64,000 bases of DNA. Source: UBA4971 sp900019985 (GTDB lineage: Bacteria; Bacillota; SHA-98; UBA4971). The notes below the pieces were generated by a model. The model saw only the letters and a program-made list of their open reading frames with translations. It was not told the origin of the DNA and searched no databases. The stretch is from assembly GCA_050949175.1 (NCBI GenBank), contig JBMNFG010000010.1:248001-312000 (forward strand), in the 5' to 3' direction. The position numbers and the translations under genes are program-made. Each line of letters starts with the position of its first letter. Position 1 is the stretch's first letter. Of this stretch, positions 52,152-61,314 are shown piece by piece.

Positions 52152-53426
52152 TTACCTGGACCGTGACGAATAAACCCTCTTGATTAGCCTTGCCAACGGG
52201 CCTTCTAGGGACCTGCCAGGCGCCTTTACATGGGCTCTGTCGCCGGGCGCAGGCGACGGAATAAACCCTGTCCTCTCAACTGTACCGGGGAGAGTCCGTG
52301 AGAAGTGTTCTGTCGTCCCGTCACTGTCCGGACGTTCAGCCTCAATGTAATACCAGGGAGCGTACATGCTAAAGGCCATCCTAAGGTCTTGAGGAGTCTT
52401 TACCGGCTGGCCGTTTACGGAGATTATGATATCTTCGCTTTTGAAGCCGGCATCAGCAGCAGGTGACCCAGGCACAACATCCAGGATCACCACTCCTTTG
52501 GGGTTCACCGAGAAAAGCGCAGGTTCCATAGTCTCCCCGCGTCGTCCCGAGGCAATCACCAATTCGTGTCCAAGGGGAGCGAATACCGCAGCTATCCATT
52601 GAACCCATGGGAACGGTATAGCGAGCAAAGCTAAGCCTAATAGCACCATGCTGAAGATTATCAGGTCTCTGGAAGTACGCCTTGCCCTCTCCTCCGGGCT
52701 TCTGGCAAGAGCAAAATCCCCGTAGCCTAAAGCTGCAGGGATCACGAACATGGCAAAGAGAAGCTCATGTCCTTCAGGAGAAGGGATTCCAGGCTTTATC
52801 AGAGGCCACCAATCAGGCATTGAGATCAGCCCTTGGGCCAGACTCTGAATCTCACTTGCCTCAAGGGTCAGTATCATCATGCTTACAATAGGTATCGGCC
52901 AGAATTTCTGAAGGACGAACCCGCCTACTACATGGCCTTCCTGCACTTGCATATAAAGGGGAATCGCACCTCGGCTGCCTGTCGTTCGAATCAACAGCCC
53001 TTCAATCAAGTGCAGTACTGCAACGAGAATCATAATCTCCGGGACTCCCACTTCAGGCCAGCCAAATATCAAGCTGGACAAGGCAACGAGCCCCCCGGCG
53101 TACGAAAAGCATAAGAACCTCTGGTCAATCAGCATGAACAGAACTGCCAGCGGAAGGATGAACGAGATTCCTGCCCTCGTCACGGTGACACCTATGAAAA
53201 CCAGAATTAAACTGGCAAAAAAACCAGCAATCACGCCTAACAGCACCGAAGTGAGAATACGAGAAAGAGGAGGCTCAACTGCTTGGCCGTACACGCTGCT
53301 TTCAACCCTGGCTGCGCGGGAGTACTGGGCTGCAATTAAGACAATAACCATCCAAAACACAGGATGAAACACTACCTGCGGGATCAACATGAGGATAGTG
53401 ATGATTATCTTCCCCAATGGAAACAT
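52152..53426 (-). CDS. MinJ-like polytopic membrane protein with PDZ domain
   Basis: About 8 hydrophobic segments in the first 290 residues, then a PDZ domain (NPKGVVILDVVPGSPAADAG, FKSEDIIISVNGQPVKTPQDL) and a basic tail. In B. subtilis MinJ, of the same layout, links DivIVA to MinD at division sites and lies near ctpB; here the gene follows a CtpA-type protease by 6 bases. The assignment rests on layout and neighbours. No min genes are in the window. Confidence 0.7.
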   Translation of the reverse strand: MFPLGKIIITILMLIPQVVFHPVFWMVIVLIAAQYSRAARVESSVYGQAVEPPLSRILTSVLLGVIAGFFASLILVFIGVTVTRAGISFILPLAVLFMLIDQRFLCFSYAGGLVALSSLIFGWPEVGVPEIMILVAVLHLIEGLLIRTTGSRGAIPLYMQVQEGHVVGGFVLQKFWPIPIVSMMILTLEASEIQSLAQGLISMPDWWPLIKPGIPSPEGHELLFAMFVIPAALGYGDFALARSPEERARRTSRDLIIFSMVLLGLALLAIPFPWVQWIAAVFAPLGHELVIASGRRGETMEPALFSVNPKGVVILDVVPGSPAADAGFKSEDIIISVNGQPVKTPQDLRMAFSMYAPWYYIEAERPDSDGTTEHFSRTLPGTVERTGFIPSPAPGDRAHVKAPGRSLEGPLARLIKRVYSSRSR

Positions 53427-53432
53427 CCTAGA

Positions 53433-54677
53433 TCATCCTGCAACTTTCATTGACTTTTCCTGCTCCAACTGTTCTGTCAAAATCCTTATGGCAGCCTCAA
53501 GTTGCGTGTCAGCGACACCGTCATCTGAGTCTTCAGCGGCCTCAGGGAGCTCCACTTCCACATCAGGTTCTATCCCTATGCTGTCAATGGCATGCTCTCC
53601 CGCAGTGAGATATAAATGTGTTGTTACGGAAATCGCAGAACCGTCTGACAAGCGGTAGACACTTTGAATTGACCCTTTGCCGAATGTCTTGACTCCGACT
53701 ACAGTGGCACGCCCCATATCTTTCAGCGCACCGGCAACGATTTCGGCTGCGCTTGCACTTGCCTCGTTAACCAACACGACCATTGGCAGATCAATTTTTT
53801 CTCCGGGGCCTGCATAGTACGTAACCTGACGCCCGCTCTTGTTCACCTGGTGGACAACAGGAGTTCCCATAGGCAAAAACTTGTTCAGAACATCAACAGC
53901 CAGGTCTACAAGGCCCCCGGGGTTTAACCGAAGATCCAGGATAAGGCCTTTCATGTCTTGGTCAAGGAGGCCCTTGATCTCCGACATCATTTCTTCAGCT
54001 GTAGCCTCGCCGAAAAATGATGCCAAATGGACATAACCGATCCCGTTCTCCAGCATTGATGAAGAAACCCGTGGAACAACTACTGTATCCCGCACTATGC
54101 TTACATCAAAAGTCCTGCCGGTTTCATTTTCAACACGTTCTATACCCAAAACAACAGTCGTGCCTTTCGGCCCTTTCATCAGAGAGACAGCATACTCCAA
54201 GGCCATATCCTGTGTTGACCTGCCGTCGATATACTTAATCTTATCCATAGGCTTAAGGCCTGCACGTTCACCGGGCGTATCTTTAATCGGAGCAACGATA
54301 GTCAGTTCTCCGTCGAGGATGCCTACAACTATCCCAATGCCTTCAAATGAGCCTTTCACGTCCTCCAGAAAGCGTTGATACTCGGAGGAATCCATGTACC
54401 TTGCACGCGGGTCATCCAATGCCTTAATCATATCTTCTATGCTCTGGTTCTCTTTATATGCATCAATCAGCACATCTTCGTCAACATCATAGAAGTACAG
54501 GTTTTTCAATATGTATAGAGTCTCCAGGGCAGCTTGGGCACGTGTCTGCTGGGACACTTCAGATGTACCGGGAGCATCCTCGGCAGCTCTTACCAGAGTG
54601 TCAGCGTGAAAAAACAACACTCCGGCGATTGCCGCAAGTGTGATTACCAGACAAATTCGCAATATACGTTTTCTCAT
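53433..54677 (-). CDS. ctpA: S41 carboxy-terminal processing protease (CtpA/CtpB family)
   Basis: A secreted or membrane-anchored serine protease with signal segment LRICLVITLAAIAGVLFF, a PDZ domain (ELTIVAPIKDTPGERAGLK) and the Ser-Lys dyad in VNEASASAAEIVAGALKD and KTFGKGSIQSV. 414 residues. It follows the M23 hydrolase and FtsX, so it may process wall or division proteins. Confidence 0.93.
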   Translation of the reverse strand: MRKRILRICLVITLAAIAGVLFFHADTLVRAAEDAPGTSEVSQQTRAQAALETLYILKNLYFYDVDEDVLIDAYKENQSIEDMIKALDDPRARYMDSSEYQRFLEDVKGSFEGIGIVVGILDGELTIVAPIKDTPGERAGLKPMDKIKYIDGRSTQDMALEYAVSLMKGPKGTTVVLGIERVENETGRTFDVSIVRDTVVVPRVSSSMLENGIGYVHLASFFGEATAEEMMSEIKGLLDQDMKGLILDLRLNPGGLVDLAVDVLNKFLPMGTPVVHQVNKSGRQVTYYAGPGEKIDLPMVVLVNEASASAAEIVAGALKDMGRATVVGVKTFGKGSIQSVYRLSDGSAISVTTHLYLTAGEHAIDSIGIEPDVEVELPEAAEDSDDGVADTQLEAAIRILTEQLEQEKSMKVAG

Positions 54678-54717
54678 ACTCTTTCACCAGTTTCCGTTAT
54701 AATTCCGCAGGATACCA

Positions 54718-55941
54718 CTACTTTAACCACTGCCATGGATTCACCGGAACACCTTGGTCCCTCACTTCGAAATGGACGTGGGGGCCGGTGGACATGCCGG
54801 TGCTCCCTGCCCTGGCTATGAGATCTCCTTGAATGACAGATTGGCCTACTTTTACAACAAGGGAAGAATTATGGCCGTAAAGCGTAGAGAGCCCGCCCCC
54901 ATGGTCAATAATAACAGTATACCCATATCCGGTTATCCATCCGCTGTGGATCACGATGCCGTCAGCAACCGCTTGCACCGGCGTCCCGGTTGGAACGGCA
55001 ATATCAATACCTGAATGGAACCTGTTCTGCTTGAGAATAGGATGATATCTCATTCCAAAGTCTGAAGATATTCGCCCCTGGACAGGCATGACGAACTTTC
55101 CGGTCCATCTGGGGATAGCCTTACCTTCCCGGATATCCTTTGCCTGCTGCTCCCGTATGGCCCTCTCCAGTTCTCTGCTGACTTGTTCCAGTTCATCTAA
55201 GGCTTTCTCATACCGTTCCCTGTCTTCCTGGATCCGGGCAAGTTGCGACTCTCTCTCCTTTACCTCACGTGACAACTGTGATTCCTGTTCCGTGGCCTCT
55301 GCCTTTGTTGAAATAAGCTTTGTCCGCTGCTTCTCAAGGTCAGCCTTTTTCTTTTCTACCTCAGCCATTTGATCTGAGATCTCCTGGATCTCCAGCTCAA
55401 TCTCATTGAAGCACCGGACGTCACTTTCCACAATCATCCTGAGGTAATCATACTTTCCTATAAAATCAGCAAAACTCGAAGATGAAAAGAGGACTTCAAG
55501 GTAATCCCCTGGACCCCACATGTACATGGCTCTCAGCCGTGTCTTAAGTACAGAAAGCCGCTCTTCAAGACGCTCCTTAGCCAGGGCCAGCTCCTTCTCA
55601 GATGCAGCCAAACCTTTTTCGGTTTCAGCGATACTCTTCTCGGTATCCTTGATCTGCCTTTCCAGAGAATTCAGGCGTGACCTGACTTTTTCCAGTCTCA
55701 TCTCAGTATTTTCGAGTTCGGCCAAAACGCCTTTTTCTTGCTTCTTGATTGACAGAAGCTGCTGTTTTGCCTCGTCTACCTGGCCTGAAAGTTCCTGCAA
55801 TAAGGCACGTTTCGCCGTAAGCTCTGTAGACTGTTGTCCGCGGACAGGAAGAGATCCTGCGCAACATATCAATATGCCTAAAACGAAGAAGGCAAGCAGC
55901 CTATATTTCCAGGTGCTTCCTGACAAAGACTCCACCTGCAA
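54718..55941 (-). CDS. EnvC/PcsB-like M23 peptidoglycan hydrolase with coiled coil
   Basis: An N-terminal signal segment (LLAFFVLGILICCAGSLPV) is followed by a long coiled coil (about 40-255) and a LytM/M23 domain. The zinc ligands are intact: NRFHSGIDIAVPTG (HxxxD) and GPHVHFEVR (HxH), so unlike E. coli EnvC it should be catalytic. Coiled-coil M23 proteins are activated by FtsEX; ftsX and ftsE lie directly upstream and overlap by 41 bases, which fits. The start at ATG 55941 has GGTGG in frame nearby; a TTG 12 bases further in is an alternative. Confidence 0.9.
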   Translation of the reverse strand: MQVESLSGSTWKYRLLAFFVLGILICCAGSLPVRGQQSTELTAKRALLQELSGQVDEAKQQLLSIKKQEKGVLAELENTEMRLEKVRSRLNSLERQIKDTEKSIAETEKGLAASEKELALAKERLEERLSVLKTRLRAMYMWGPGDYLEVLFSSSSFADFIGKYDYLRMIVESDVRCFNEIELEIQEISDQMAEVEKKKADLEKQRTKLISTKAEATEQESQLSREVKERESQLARIQEDRERYEKALDELEQVSRELERAIREQQAKDIREGKAIPRWTGKFVMPVQGRISSDFGMRYHPILKQNRFHSGIDIAVPTGTPVQAVADGIVIHSGWITGYGYTVIIDHGGGLSTLYGHNSSLVVKVGQSVIQGDLIARAGSTGMSTGPHVHFEVRDQGVPVNPWQWLK

Positions 55942-56785
55942 GAACCCCCATTAAGACACCGAGTACAACAAGGCCTGTACACAGCCTTGCAACAGGTGCC
56001 GGCTCAACGATGATGGGAATAAACGGCACCACCGGCGCAACTCTGTTGATACACGCAAGATAGCCTGCATAAAGACTAATCCCTGACACAGACGATCCCA
56101 TAAAACCGACGATCATTCCCTCTATCAAAAACGGCCACATGATAAACCAGTTAGTTGCACCGACAAGCTTCATAACTTCAATCTCCTCAGCGCGGGCAAC
56201 CAGGGACAGCCTGACTGTATTCCCCACGATGAACAAAACCGCACCCAGGAGGATCACTGCCAGAATCAGGGCGGTTACGCCTATGAGCCTTGTCGTTGCC
56301 AACAGTTTCTCAGTAAGCCCCTGTCCGTAACTGACACTGAGAACCCCGGGCAAATCAGAAATGCTAGACGCAATATCCGGAGTCATATCTGCATTCATTA
56401 CACGTACATCAAACGCATCAGGTAGAGGGTTTTCTTCCAGGATATCAACGAGCCCTGATCTCTCGCCAAGCTGGCTTGTGAGCCGCTTCAGCCCTTCATC
56501 TTTGCTGACGAAAGTCAGGGTATCGACTCCCTCTATGCTCTCAATCTCTTGCTGTAGCTTCTCCAAGCCTTGCGCTTGAAGGCTGTCTTCTACATAAACC
56601 CTTATCTCAATGCTGGACCTCAGATGACCGGTGACACTGGTTAAATTCATCATTACCAGGCCGAATACACCGAGAACAAAGATGGACGCAGCCATCGTCC
56701 CCAGGGATATAAGGCTTACATTGCGCCTGGCTGATCCCCAACCCTCAGCCAGGAAGTACCGCATTGTGTTCAGCCTCACCCTCAT
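55901..56785 (-). CDS. ftsX: FtsX, division ABC transporter-like membrane subunit
   Basis: Four membrane segments (about 25-50, 170-195, 220-245, 265-290 of the protein) around a large extracellular loop that binds a wall hydrolase. FtsX core: NTMRYFLAEGWGSARRNVSLIS, LVARAEEIEVMKLVGATNWFI. Start ATG 56785 (MRVRLNTMRYF) has GGGAG just upstream and overlaps ftsE; the frame is open to 56833. Confidence 0.94.
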   Translation of the reverse strand: MRVRLNTMRYFLAEGWGSARRNVSLISLGTMAASIFVLGVFGLVMMNLTSVTGHLRSSIEIRVYVEDSLQAQGLEKLQQEIESIEGVDTLTFVSKDEGLKRLTSQLGERSGLVDILEENPLPDAFDVRVMNADMTPDIASSISDLPGVLSVSYGQGLTEKLLATTRLIGVTALILAVILLGAVLFIVGNTVRLSLVARAEEIEVMKLVGATNWFIMWPFLIEGMIVGFMGSSVSGISLYAGYLACINRVAPVVPFIPIIVEPAPVARLCTGLVVLGVLMGVLAGGVFVRKHLEI

Positions 56786-57455
56786 AAACTCCCTTCCGGT
56801 CATCCCGCACGATCTTACCGTTGTCCAGTTCAATCACACGCTGCTGCAGCCCATTGACAATAACCGAGTTGTGTGTAGACATAATCACTGTAGTACCTCT
56901 CTTGTTAATCCGCAAAAGGACCTCCATAATATCCCACGATGTCTCCAAATCCAGGTTCCCCGTGGGCTCATCAGCCAACAGTATGCTGGGATCACCCACA
57001 ATCGCCCTGGCAATGGAGACCCTCTGCTGTTCACCGCCGGAAAGCTCATCAGGATAAGCAGACGCTTTATTCTCCAAGCCTACAAGCGCCAGAGCCTGCT
57101 CAACAGAAGGACGGATCTTTCTCGGCGCCGTCTCAGTGACCAATAACGCGAAAGCTACGTTGTGGTAAACAGTCTTGTTGGGAAGGAGCTTAAAGTCTTG
57201 AAAAATCATCCTGACTTTCCTACGTAGATATGGCACTTCCCTCGGGCGTAATCTTGCGATATTTCTGTTACCCAGCAGCACCTGCCCTCGTGTAGGCACT
57301 ATTTCTCTGGTCAGAAGCTTCAAAAACGTAGTCTTTCCGGCACCGCTGGACCCGACGAGAAACACAAACTCTCCCATGTCAATTTGGGTATTAACAGATG
57401 CGAGAGCTGTAACACCGTTAGGATATATCTTAGTTACCTCATAAAAACGAATCAA
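56745..57455 (-). CDS. ftsE: FtsE, division ABC ATPase
   Basis: Walker A VGSSGAGKTTFLKLL, signature LSGGEQQRVSIARAI, Walker B ILLADEPTGNLD. The start is given as TTG 57455 (L-IRFYEVTKIYPNG) because FtsE proteins begin there and AGGAAGTGG lies upstream; the frame is open to 57473. About 236 residues. It drives the FtsX-hydrolase module. Confidence 0.95.
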   Translation of the reverse strand: MIRFYEVTKIYPNGVTALASVNTQIDMGEFVFLVGSSGAGKTTFLKLLTREIVPTRGQVLLGNRNIARLRPREVPYLRRKVRMIFQDFKLLPNKTVYHNVAFALLVTETAPRKIRPSVEQALALVGLENKASAYPDELSGGEQQRVSIARAIVGDPSILLADEPTGNLDLETSWDIMEVLLRINKRGTTVIMSTHNSVIVNGLQQRVIELDNGKIVRDDRKGVYEGEAEHNAVLPG

Positions 57456-57560
57456 CCCGACCACTTCCTGCAATTCCCCAACTACCCGACAACCGACAGC
57501 GACTTCACCTTTGATTTATTCGATGATTTAAGCTGGAAGTCCTCTTCCATGCAGCAAGAA

Positions 57561-58514
57561 CTATGTTCCAGTTCTGGAGATCGCCTTAATCGCCGCCTCT
57601 GCAATACTGTCTGCTGTCAATCCATAAGTCTGCATCAGCTCGTGGGCAGGGCCTGATTGTCCGAAGACATCGCGGACACCGACTCTCTCTACAGGAACCG
57701 GGTACATCTCGCCTACGACCTCACATACCGCGCTCCCTAAACCTCCGATAATGCTGTGCTCCTCAGCGGTCACGATGGCCCCGGTTTCTTTAGCCGCTTT
57801 GACTATTGCATCGACATCAATAGGCTTGATAGTCCCCATATTGACGACGCGGGCCGAAACACCTTTATCTGCCAGAATATCAGCTGCTTCCAAGCTTATG
57901 GATACCATTACACCACACGCAATTATCGTCACATCGTTGCCTTCTCTGAGAGTGGCAGCCTTTCCAATCTGAAACTCGTAATCTTCGTCAAAAAGAACAG
58001 GCACGCCGCTTCTTCCTGTACGTATGTAAACAGGGCCCTCGTGACGGGCTGCAGCAAATACAGCCTGCTCCGTTTCGACGGCATCAGCAGGAACAATCAC
58101 TGTCATTCCAGGGATTGCCCTCATGAGAGCAATGTCCTCAAGAGCCTGGTGGGAAGCGCCGTCTTCTCCCACTGTAATCCCGCCGTGACTTGCGCCTATC
58201 TTCACGTTTAACTTGCCGTACCCTGCGGTCTGCCTGACTTGGTCATAGGCACGGCCTGATGCAAATATCGCAAACGTGCTGGCAAACGGGATCTTCCCTG
58301 ATGCTGCAAGGCCTGCAGCAGTGCCCATCATATCAGCCTCAGCTACCCCCATTTGAATGAACCTCTCAGGGAACCTCTTGGCGAACTCATCGGTCTTAGT
58401 TGATTTGGAAAGGTCTGAATCAAGGACCACTACATCGGGATTGAGCTCTCCAAGCTTAGCCAAGGCTTTCCCATATGCTGCGCGAGTAGCTATCTTTCGT
58501 GGTGCATCTGTCAT
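57561..58514 (-). CDS. Transketolase C-terminal subunit
   Basis: 317 residues with the Pyr and C-terminal domains of transketolase: GVAEADMMGTAAGLAASGKI, the cofactor-activating Glu region; SHGGITVGEDGASHQALEDIALMR; IRTGRSGVP; TAEEHSIIGGLGSAVCEV. It pairs with the N-terminal subunit 87 bases upstream. Split transketolases are common in anaerobic Bacillota and supply pentose phosphate. Could also be a DXS-like relative, but that fold has a different central loop. Confidence 0.92.
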   Translation of the reverse strand: MTDAPRKIATRAAYGKALAKLGELNPDVVVLDSDLSKSTKTDEFAKRFPERFIQMGVAEADMMGTAAGLAASGKIPFASTFAIFASGRAYDQVRQTAGYGKLNVKIGASHGGITVGEDGASHQALEDIALMRAIPGMTVIVPADAVETEQAVFAAARHEGPVYIRTGRSGVPVLFDEDYEFQIGKAATLREGNDVTIIACGVMVSISLEAADILADKGVSARVVNMGTIKPIDVDAIVKAAKETGAIVTAEEHSIIGGLGSAVCEVVGEMYPVPVERVGVRDVFGQSGPAHELMQTYGLTADSIAEAAIKAISRTGT

Positions 58515-58601
58515 GACGCCTTATCCCCCTGTCGATACATTTAATCAAATCCTCACATAGCCAAGGTAAACCACAGAACCAAAACAGCCTCAGTATACAG
58601 G

Positions 58602-59432
58602 CTAAACAAGCGAAGCTTCCAGGTACCTTATCGCCTCTTCCGCTTGCTCCTTGGATGGCGCCTTACCGTGCCAATCCGCGATATTCTCCATGAAAGGGAC
58701 GCCTTTCCCTTTTACAGTGTGGGCAACTACCATTGTAGGCTTTCCTTTAGTAGCTTTCGCTTCCTGACAAGCGGAATAGATGGCCTCAATATCGTGGCCG
58801 TCTATCTCAAGGACATGCCAGCCGAAAGCCTGCCACTTCGCACCGGGGTCCCGGAAGGATTTCACGTCGTGCACCCTGCCATCGATCTGCAGGCCGTTGT
58901 AGTCCAGAAAAACCATAAGGTTGTCCAGCTTATAGTGGACTGAAGTCATTGATGCTTCCCATATCTGCCCTTCCTGTGACTCGCCGTCACCGATTATTGC
59001 GTACACTCTCGTTGGCCTGTTATCAAGCTTCGCAGCAATAGCCATCCCATTGGCTGCAGACAGCCCCTGGCCCAGAGACCCTGTGGATATCTCCACACCG
59101 GGGACATGTCTCATACTGGGATGCCCCTGCAACCTGCTTCCAAGTTGCCTCAGGGTCATCAATTCTTCTTTATCTATGAAGCCTGCCTCAGCCAAAACCG
59201 CATACAGGGCAGGAGCTGCATGCCCTTTTGACAGGACAAATCTGTCCCTGTCAGGCCAGGCCGGGTTTTTGGGGTCAATCCTCATTTCCTTAAAGTAAAG
59301 GGTAGCCAAAATATCTGCGATTGAGAGAGAACCACCGGGATGGCCTGAACCTGCAGCTGCTACAGATTTTACAATACTTAGCCTGAGACGTTGCGCTATC
59401 TGCTGTAATTCTCTGACCTCTTCTTTAGTCAA
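58602..59432 (-). CDS. Transketolase N-terminal subunit (ThDP-binding)
   Basis: 276 residues with the PP domain: SGHPGGSLSIADILATLYF, FVLSKGHAAPALYAVLAEAG, GSLGQGLSAANGMAIAAK, and the ThDP/metal motif IIGDGESQEGQIWEA (GDG..N-like), then NLMVFLDYNGLQIDG. With the downstream C-terminal subunit it forms a complete transketolase. Confidence 0.93.
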   Translation of the reverse strand: MTKEEVRELQQIAQRLRLSIVKSVAAAGSGHPGGSLSIADILATLYFKEMRIDPKNPAWPDRDRFVLSKGHAAPALYAVLAEAGFIDKEELMTLRQLGSRLQGHPSMRHVPGVEISTGSLGQGLSAANGMAIAAKLDNRPTRVYAIIGDGESQEGQIWEASMTSVHYKLDNLMVFLDYNGLQIDGRVHDVKSFRDPGAKWQAFGWHVLEIDGHDIEAIYSACQEAKATKGKPTMVVAHTVKGKGVPFMENIADWHGKAPSKEQAEEAIRYLEASLV

Positions 59433-59461
59433 TTACCTCACTCCCTAGTCGAGATGATTCT

Positions 59462-60193
59462 TTACGACTTGGTCAGCCTTTCTCCAAGCACCCTAATAAC
59501 AAACCGAGGCAAAGCCATCATCCGAAAGAACCTTGTAGGTTCACAAACAAGACGGTACAGCCACTCAAGGCCTAACCTTCCCATCCAATCCGGCGCCCGC
59601 TTTACCTTGCCTGCCAGGACATTGAAACTCCCTCCGACACCTATGCAAACAGCTGCTGATATACTTTTCTTATTTCTCGCAATCCAGAAATCCTGCCTTG
59701 GTGCGCCCATCCCCACAAAGATAATGCGAGCCTTTCTGGAATTCATCTCCTCCATAATAGACGATTCTTCGTCCTCGTTAAAGAACCCATGATGAGTCCC
59801 GGCTAGAATTAGGCCGGGCAGCCTTCTTTTGACGCGTTCCGCTGCCAAATCGGCTATCCCGGGTTCCGCACCGAGGAAATAGACAGGCCACTTGTGGTTT
59901 GCTGCACACACAAGCAACTCCTGCATCAGGTCAAACCCTGCCACCCTTTCAGGCAGCCTGTCCCCAAGGACCCGCGAAGCCCAGACAATACCTGCGCCGT
60001 CAGGCACCACCAGATCAGCCTGGCAAACGACGTCTTTAAGCTCCTGGTTTTCCTGGGCTGCCATGGCAATCTCTGAGTTCAAGGTTACTACTTGGCACGT
60101 CCTGTTTTCCGATATGAAATCCCTGATACGCATAACAGCCCCGGCCATGTCAACCCTATCTACCGGAAGGCCGAGGATGCTTACTCGGTCCAC
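59462..60193 (-). CDS. WecG/TagA/CpsF family glycosyltransferase
   Basis: 243 residues of the GT26 family, which adds ManNAc (or a related sugar) to lipid carriers for wall polymers. Seen: TLNSEIAMAAQENQELKDVV, VPDGAGIVWASRVLGD, VYFLGAEPGIADLAAERV, FVGMGAPRQDFWIARN. It precedes the transketolase and follows csaB. The start is GTG with GGAGGTG upstream. Confidence 0.9.
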   Translation of the reverse strand: MDRVSILGLPVDRVDMAGAVMRIRDFISENRTCQVVTLNSEIAMAAQENQELKDVVCQADLVVPDGAGIVWASRVLGDRLPERVAGFDLMQELLVCAANHKWPVYFLGAEPGIADLAAERVKRRLPGLILAGTHHGFFNEDEESSIMEEMNSRKARIIFVGMGAPRQDFWIARNKKSISAAVCIGVGGSFNVLAGKVKRAPDWMGRLGLEWLYRLVCEPTRFFRMMALPRFVIRVLGERLTKS

Positions 60194-60204
60194 AAAGGCA
60201 CCTC

Positions 60205-61314
60205 CTACCCCGGCCTTGCCTGCCTGCTTACAGTATTGACGGCCAAAGAAGCTACCTGCTTCGCAGACTCACCGAGCTTCGGAACAAGAGCCAAAAGCTT
60301 ACCTTGCATCTCTTCCCGTCTGCTCCAGGCATCTTTTACGTGTGCACGAAACGATTCTGTGCTGCGTTCTACTGCGGAGAGTCCGGGCTCCTCCCCTACG
60401 ATCGAAAGCAAACCATCCACCTTCGGGTCGTATGATAAGGCAACAAAGGGAGTGCCTGCCGCCACTGCAAATACAAGGGCATGATATCTCATGCCTATGA
60501 CAAAATCCGCATCTTCAATCACTGATATGACGTCCTTCGGCGAATCCGGACAATCCCACATGTATGCCGGCATTTGCATCAATTCGATGCATGCCTGGCA
60601 GATAGGAACATCTTGTGTGCTGTGGAACGGAACATACACAATGACAGCATCGCGCGCTTTCGCCAGGTCATCACAGGCTGAAGCCACAGCCTGGATATAC
60701 CCGGGAACACCCAGCCAAGGGCGCATAGACACTATAACCAACGGACGATCCCCTACAGAAATCCCGCAAGCCTCCAGCAGTTTTCTGCCCCTTCCCTTCC
60801 CCTCCCGGCGGCTAAGCCCAAACACCGGGTCAGCTGCCACATGTATCTTGGGCTTCGTAACGCCTATAGATTGAAGAAGGGCACGCGATTGTTCATCCCT
60901 GACTGTGATAGTGTCAACCCGGTTCGCTACGATTCTGACCAGAGCTTTAGTGGCTTTCCTGGTCAAAGGCCCAATCCCCTGGGCATAGAAGAAAACCGGC
61001 TTCTTCATCATCTTTGCCAAGGCTACCAATGCTAAGTAGTATAGGGCCGATCTGAAACTGGTGACATCCTGGAGAAGAGAGCCCCCGCCGCTGATGAAGA
61101 GATCCGCGCTCCGGAGTTCCCTGGATATCCTCAAGATGTCACCTCTATTAACTGTAGAAACATTGTGAAGCTTGTTTGTGAGAGCAGGGTCCTTCGAAAG
61201 GACCACTATCTCTGAGCCGGGAGCCTCCTCTTTCAGGTGCTCGATCATGGCTGCCAAGACAGCCTCATCGCCTATGTTCTGGAATCCGAAGTACCCGGAA
61301 ATGACAAACTTCAT
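60205..61314 (-). CDS. csaB: CsaB, polysaccharide pyruvyl transferase
   Basis: CsaB adds pyruvate to the secondary wall polymer, the anchor for SLH-domain proteins. Start ATG 61314 (MKFVISGYFGFQNIGDEA) is the family start; it overlaps the DUF5693 gene by 4 bases (ATGA) with GGAGG upstream, whereas the frame is open to 61506. Later: FISGGGSLLQDVTSFRS, VFFYAQGIGPLT and VIGMRYHALVFA. About 369 residues. Confidence 0.92.
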   Translation of the reverse strand: MKFVISGYFGFQNIGDEAVLAAMIEHLKEEAPGSEIVVLSKDPALTNKLHNVSTVNRGDILRISRELRSADLFISGGGSLLQDVTSFRSALYYLALVALAKMMKKPVFFYAQGIGPLTRKATKALVRIVANRVDTITVRDEQSRALLQSIGVTKPKIHVAADPVFGLSRREGKGRGRKLLEACGISVGDRPLVIVSMRPWLGVPGYIQAVASACDDLAKARDAVIVYVPFHSTQDVPICQACIELMQMPAYMWDCPDSPKDVISVIEDADFVIGMRYHALVFAVAAGTPFVALSYDPKVDGLLSIVGEEPGLSAVERSTESFRAHVKDAWSRREEMQGKLLALVPKLGESAKQVASLAVNTVSRQARPG

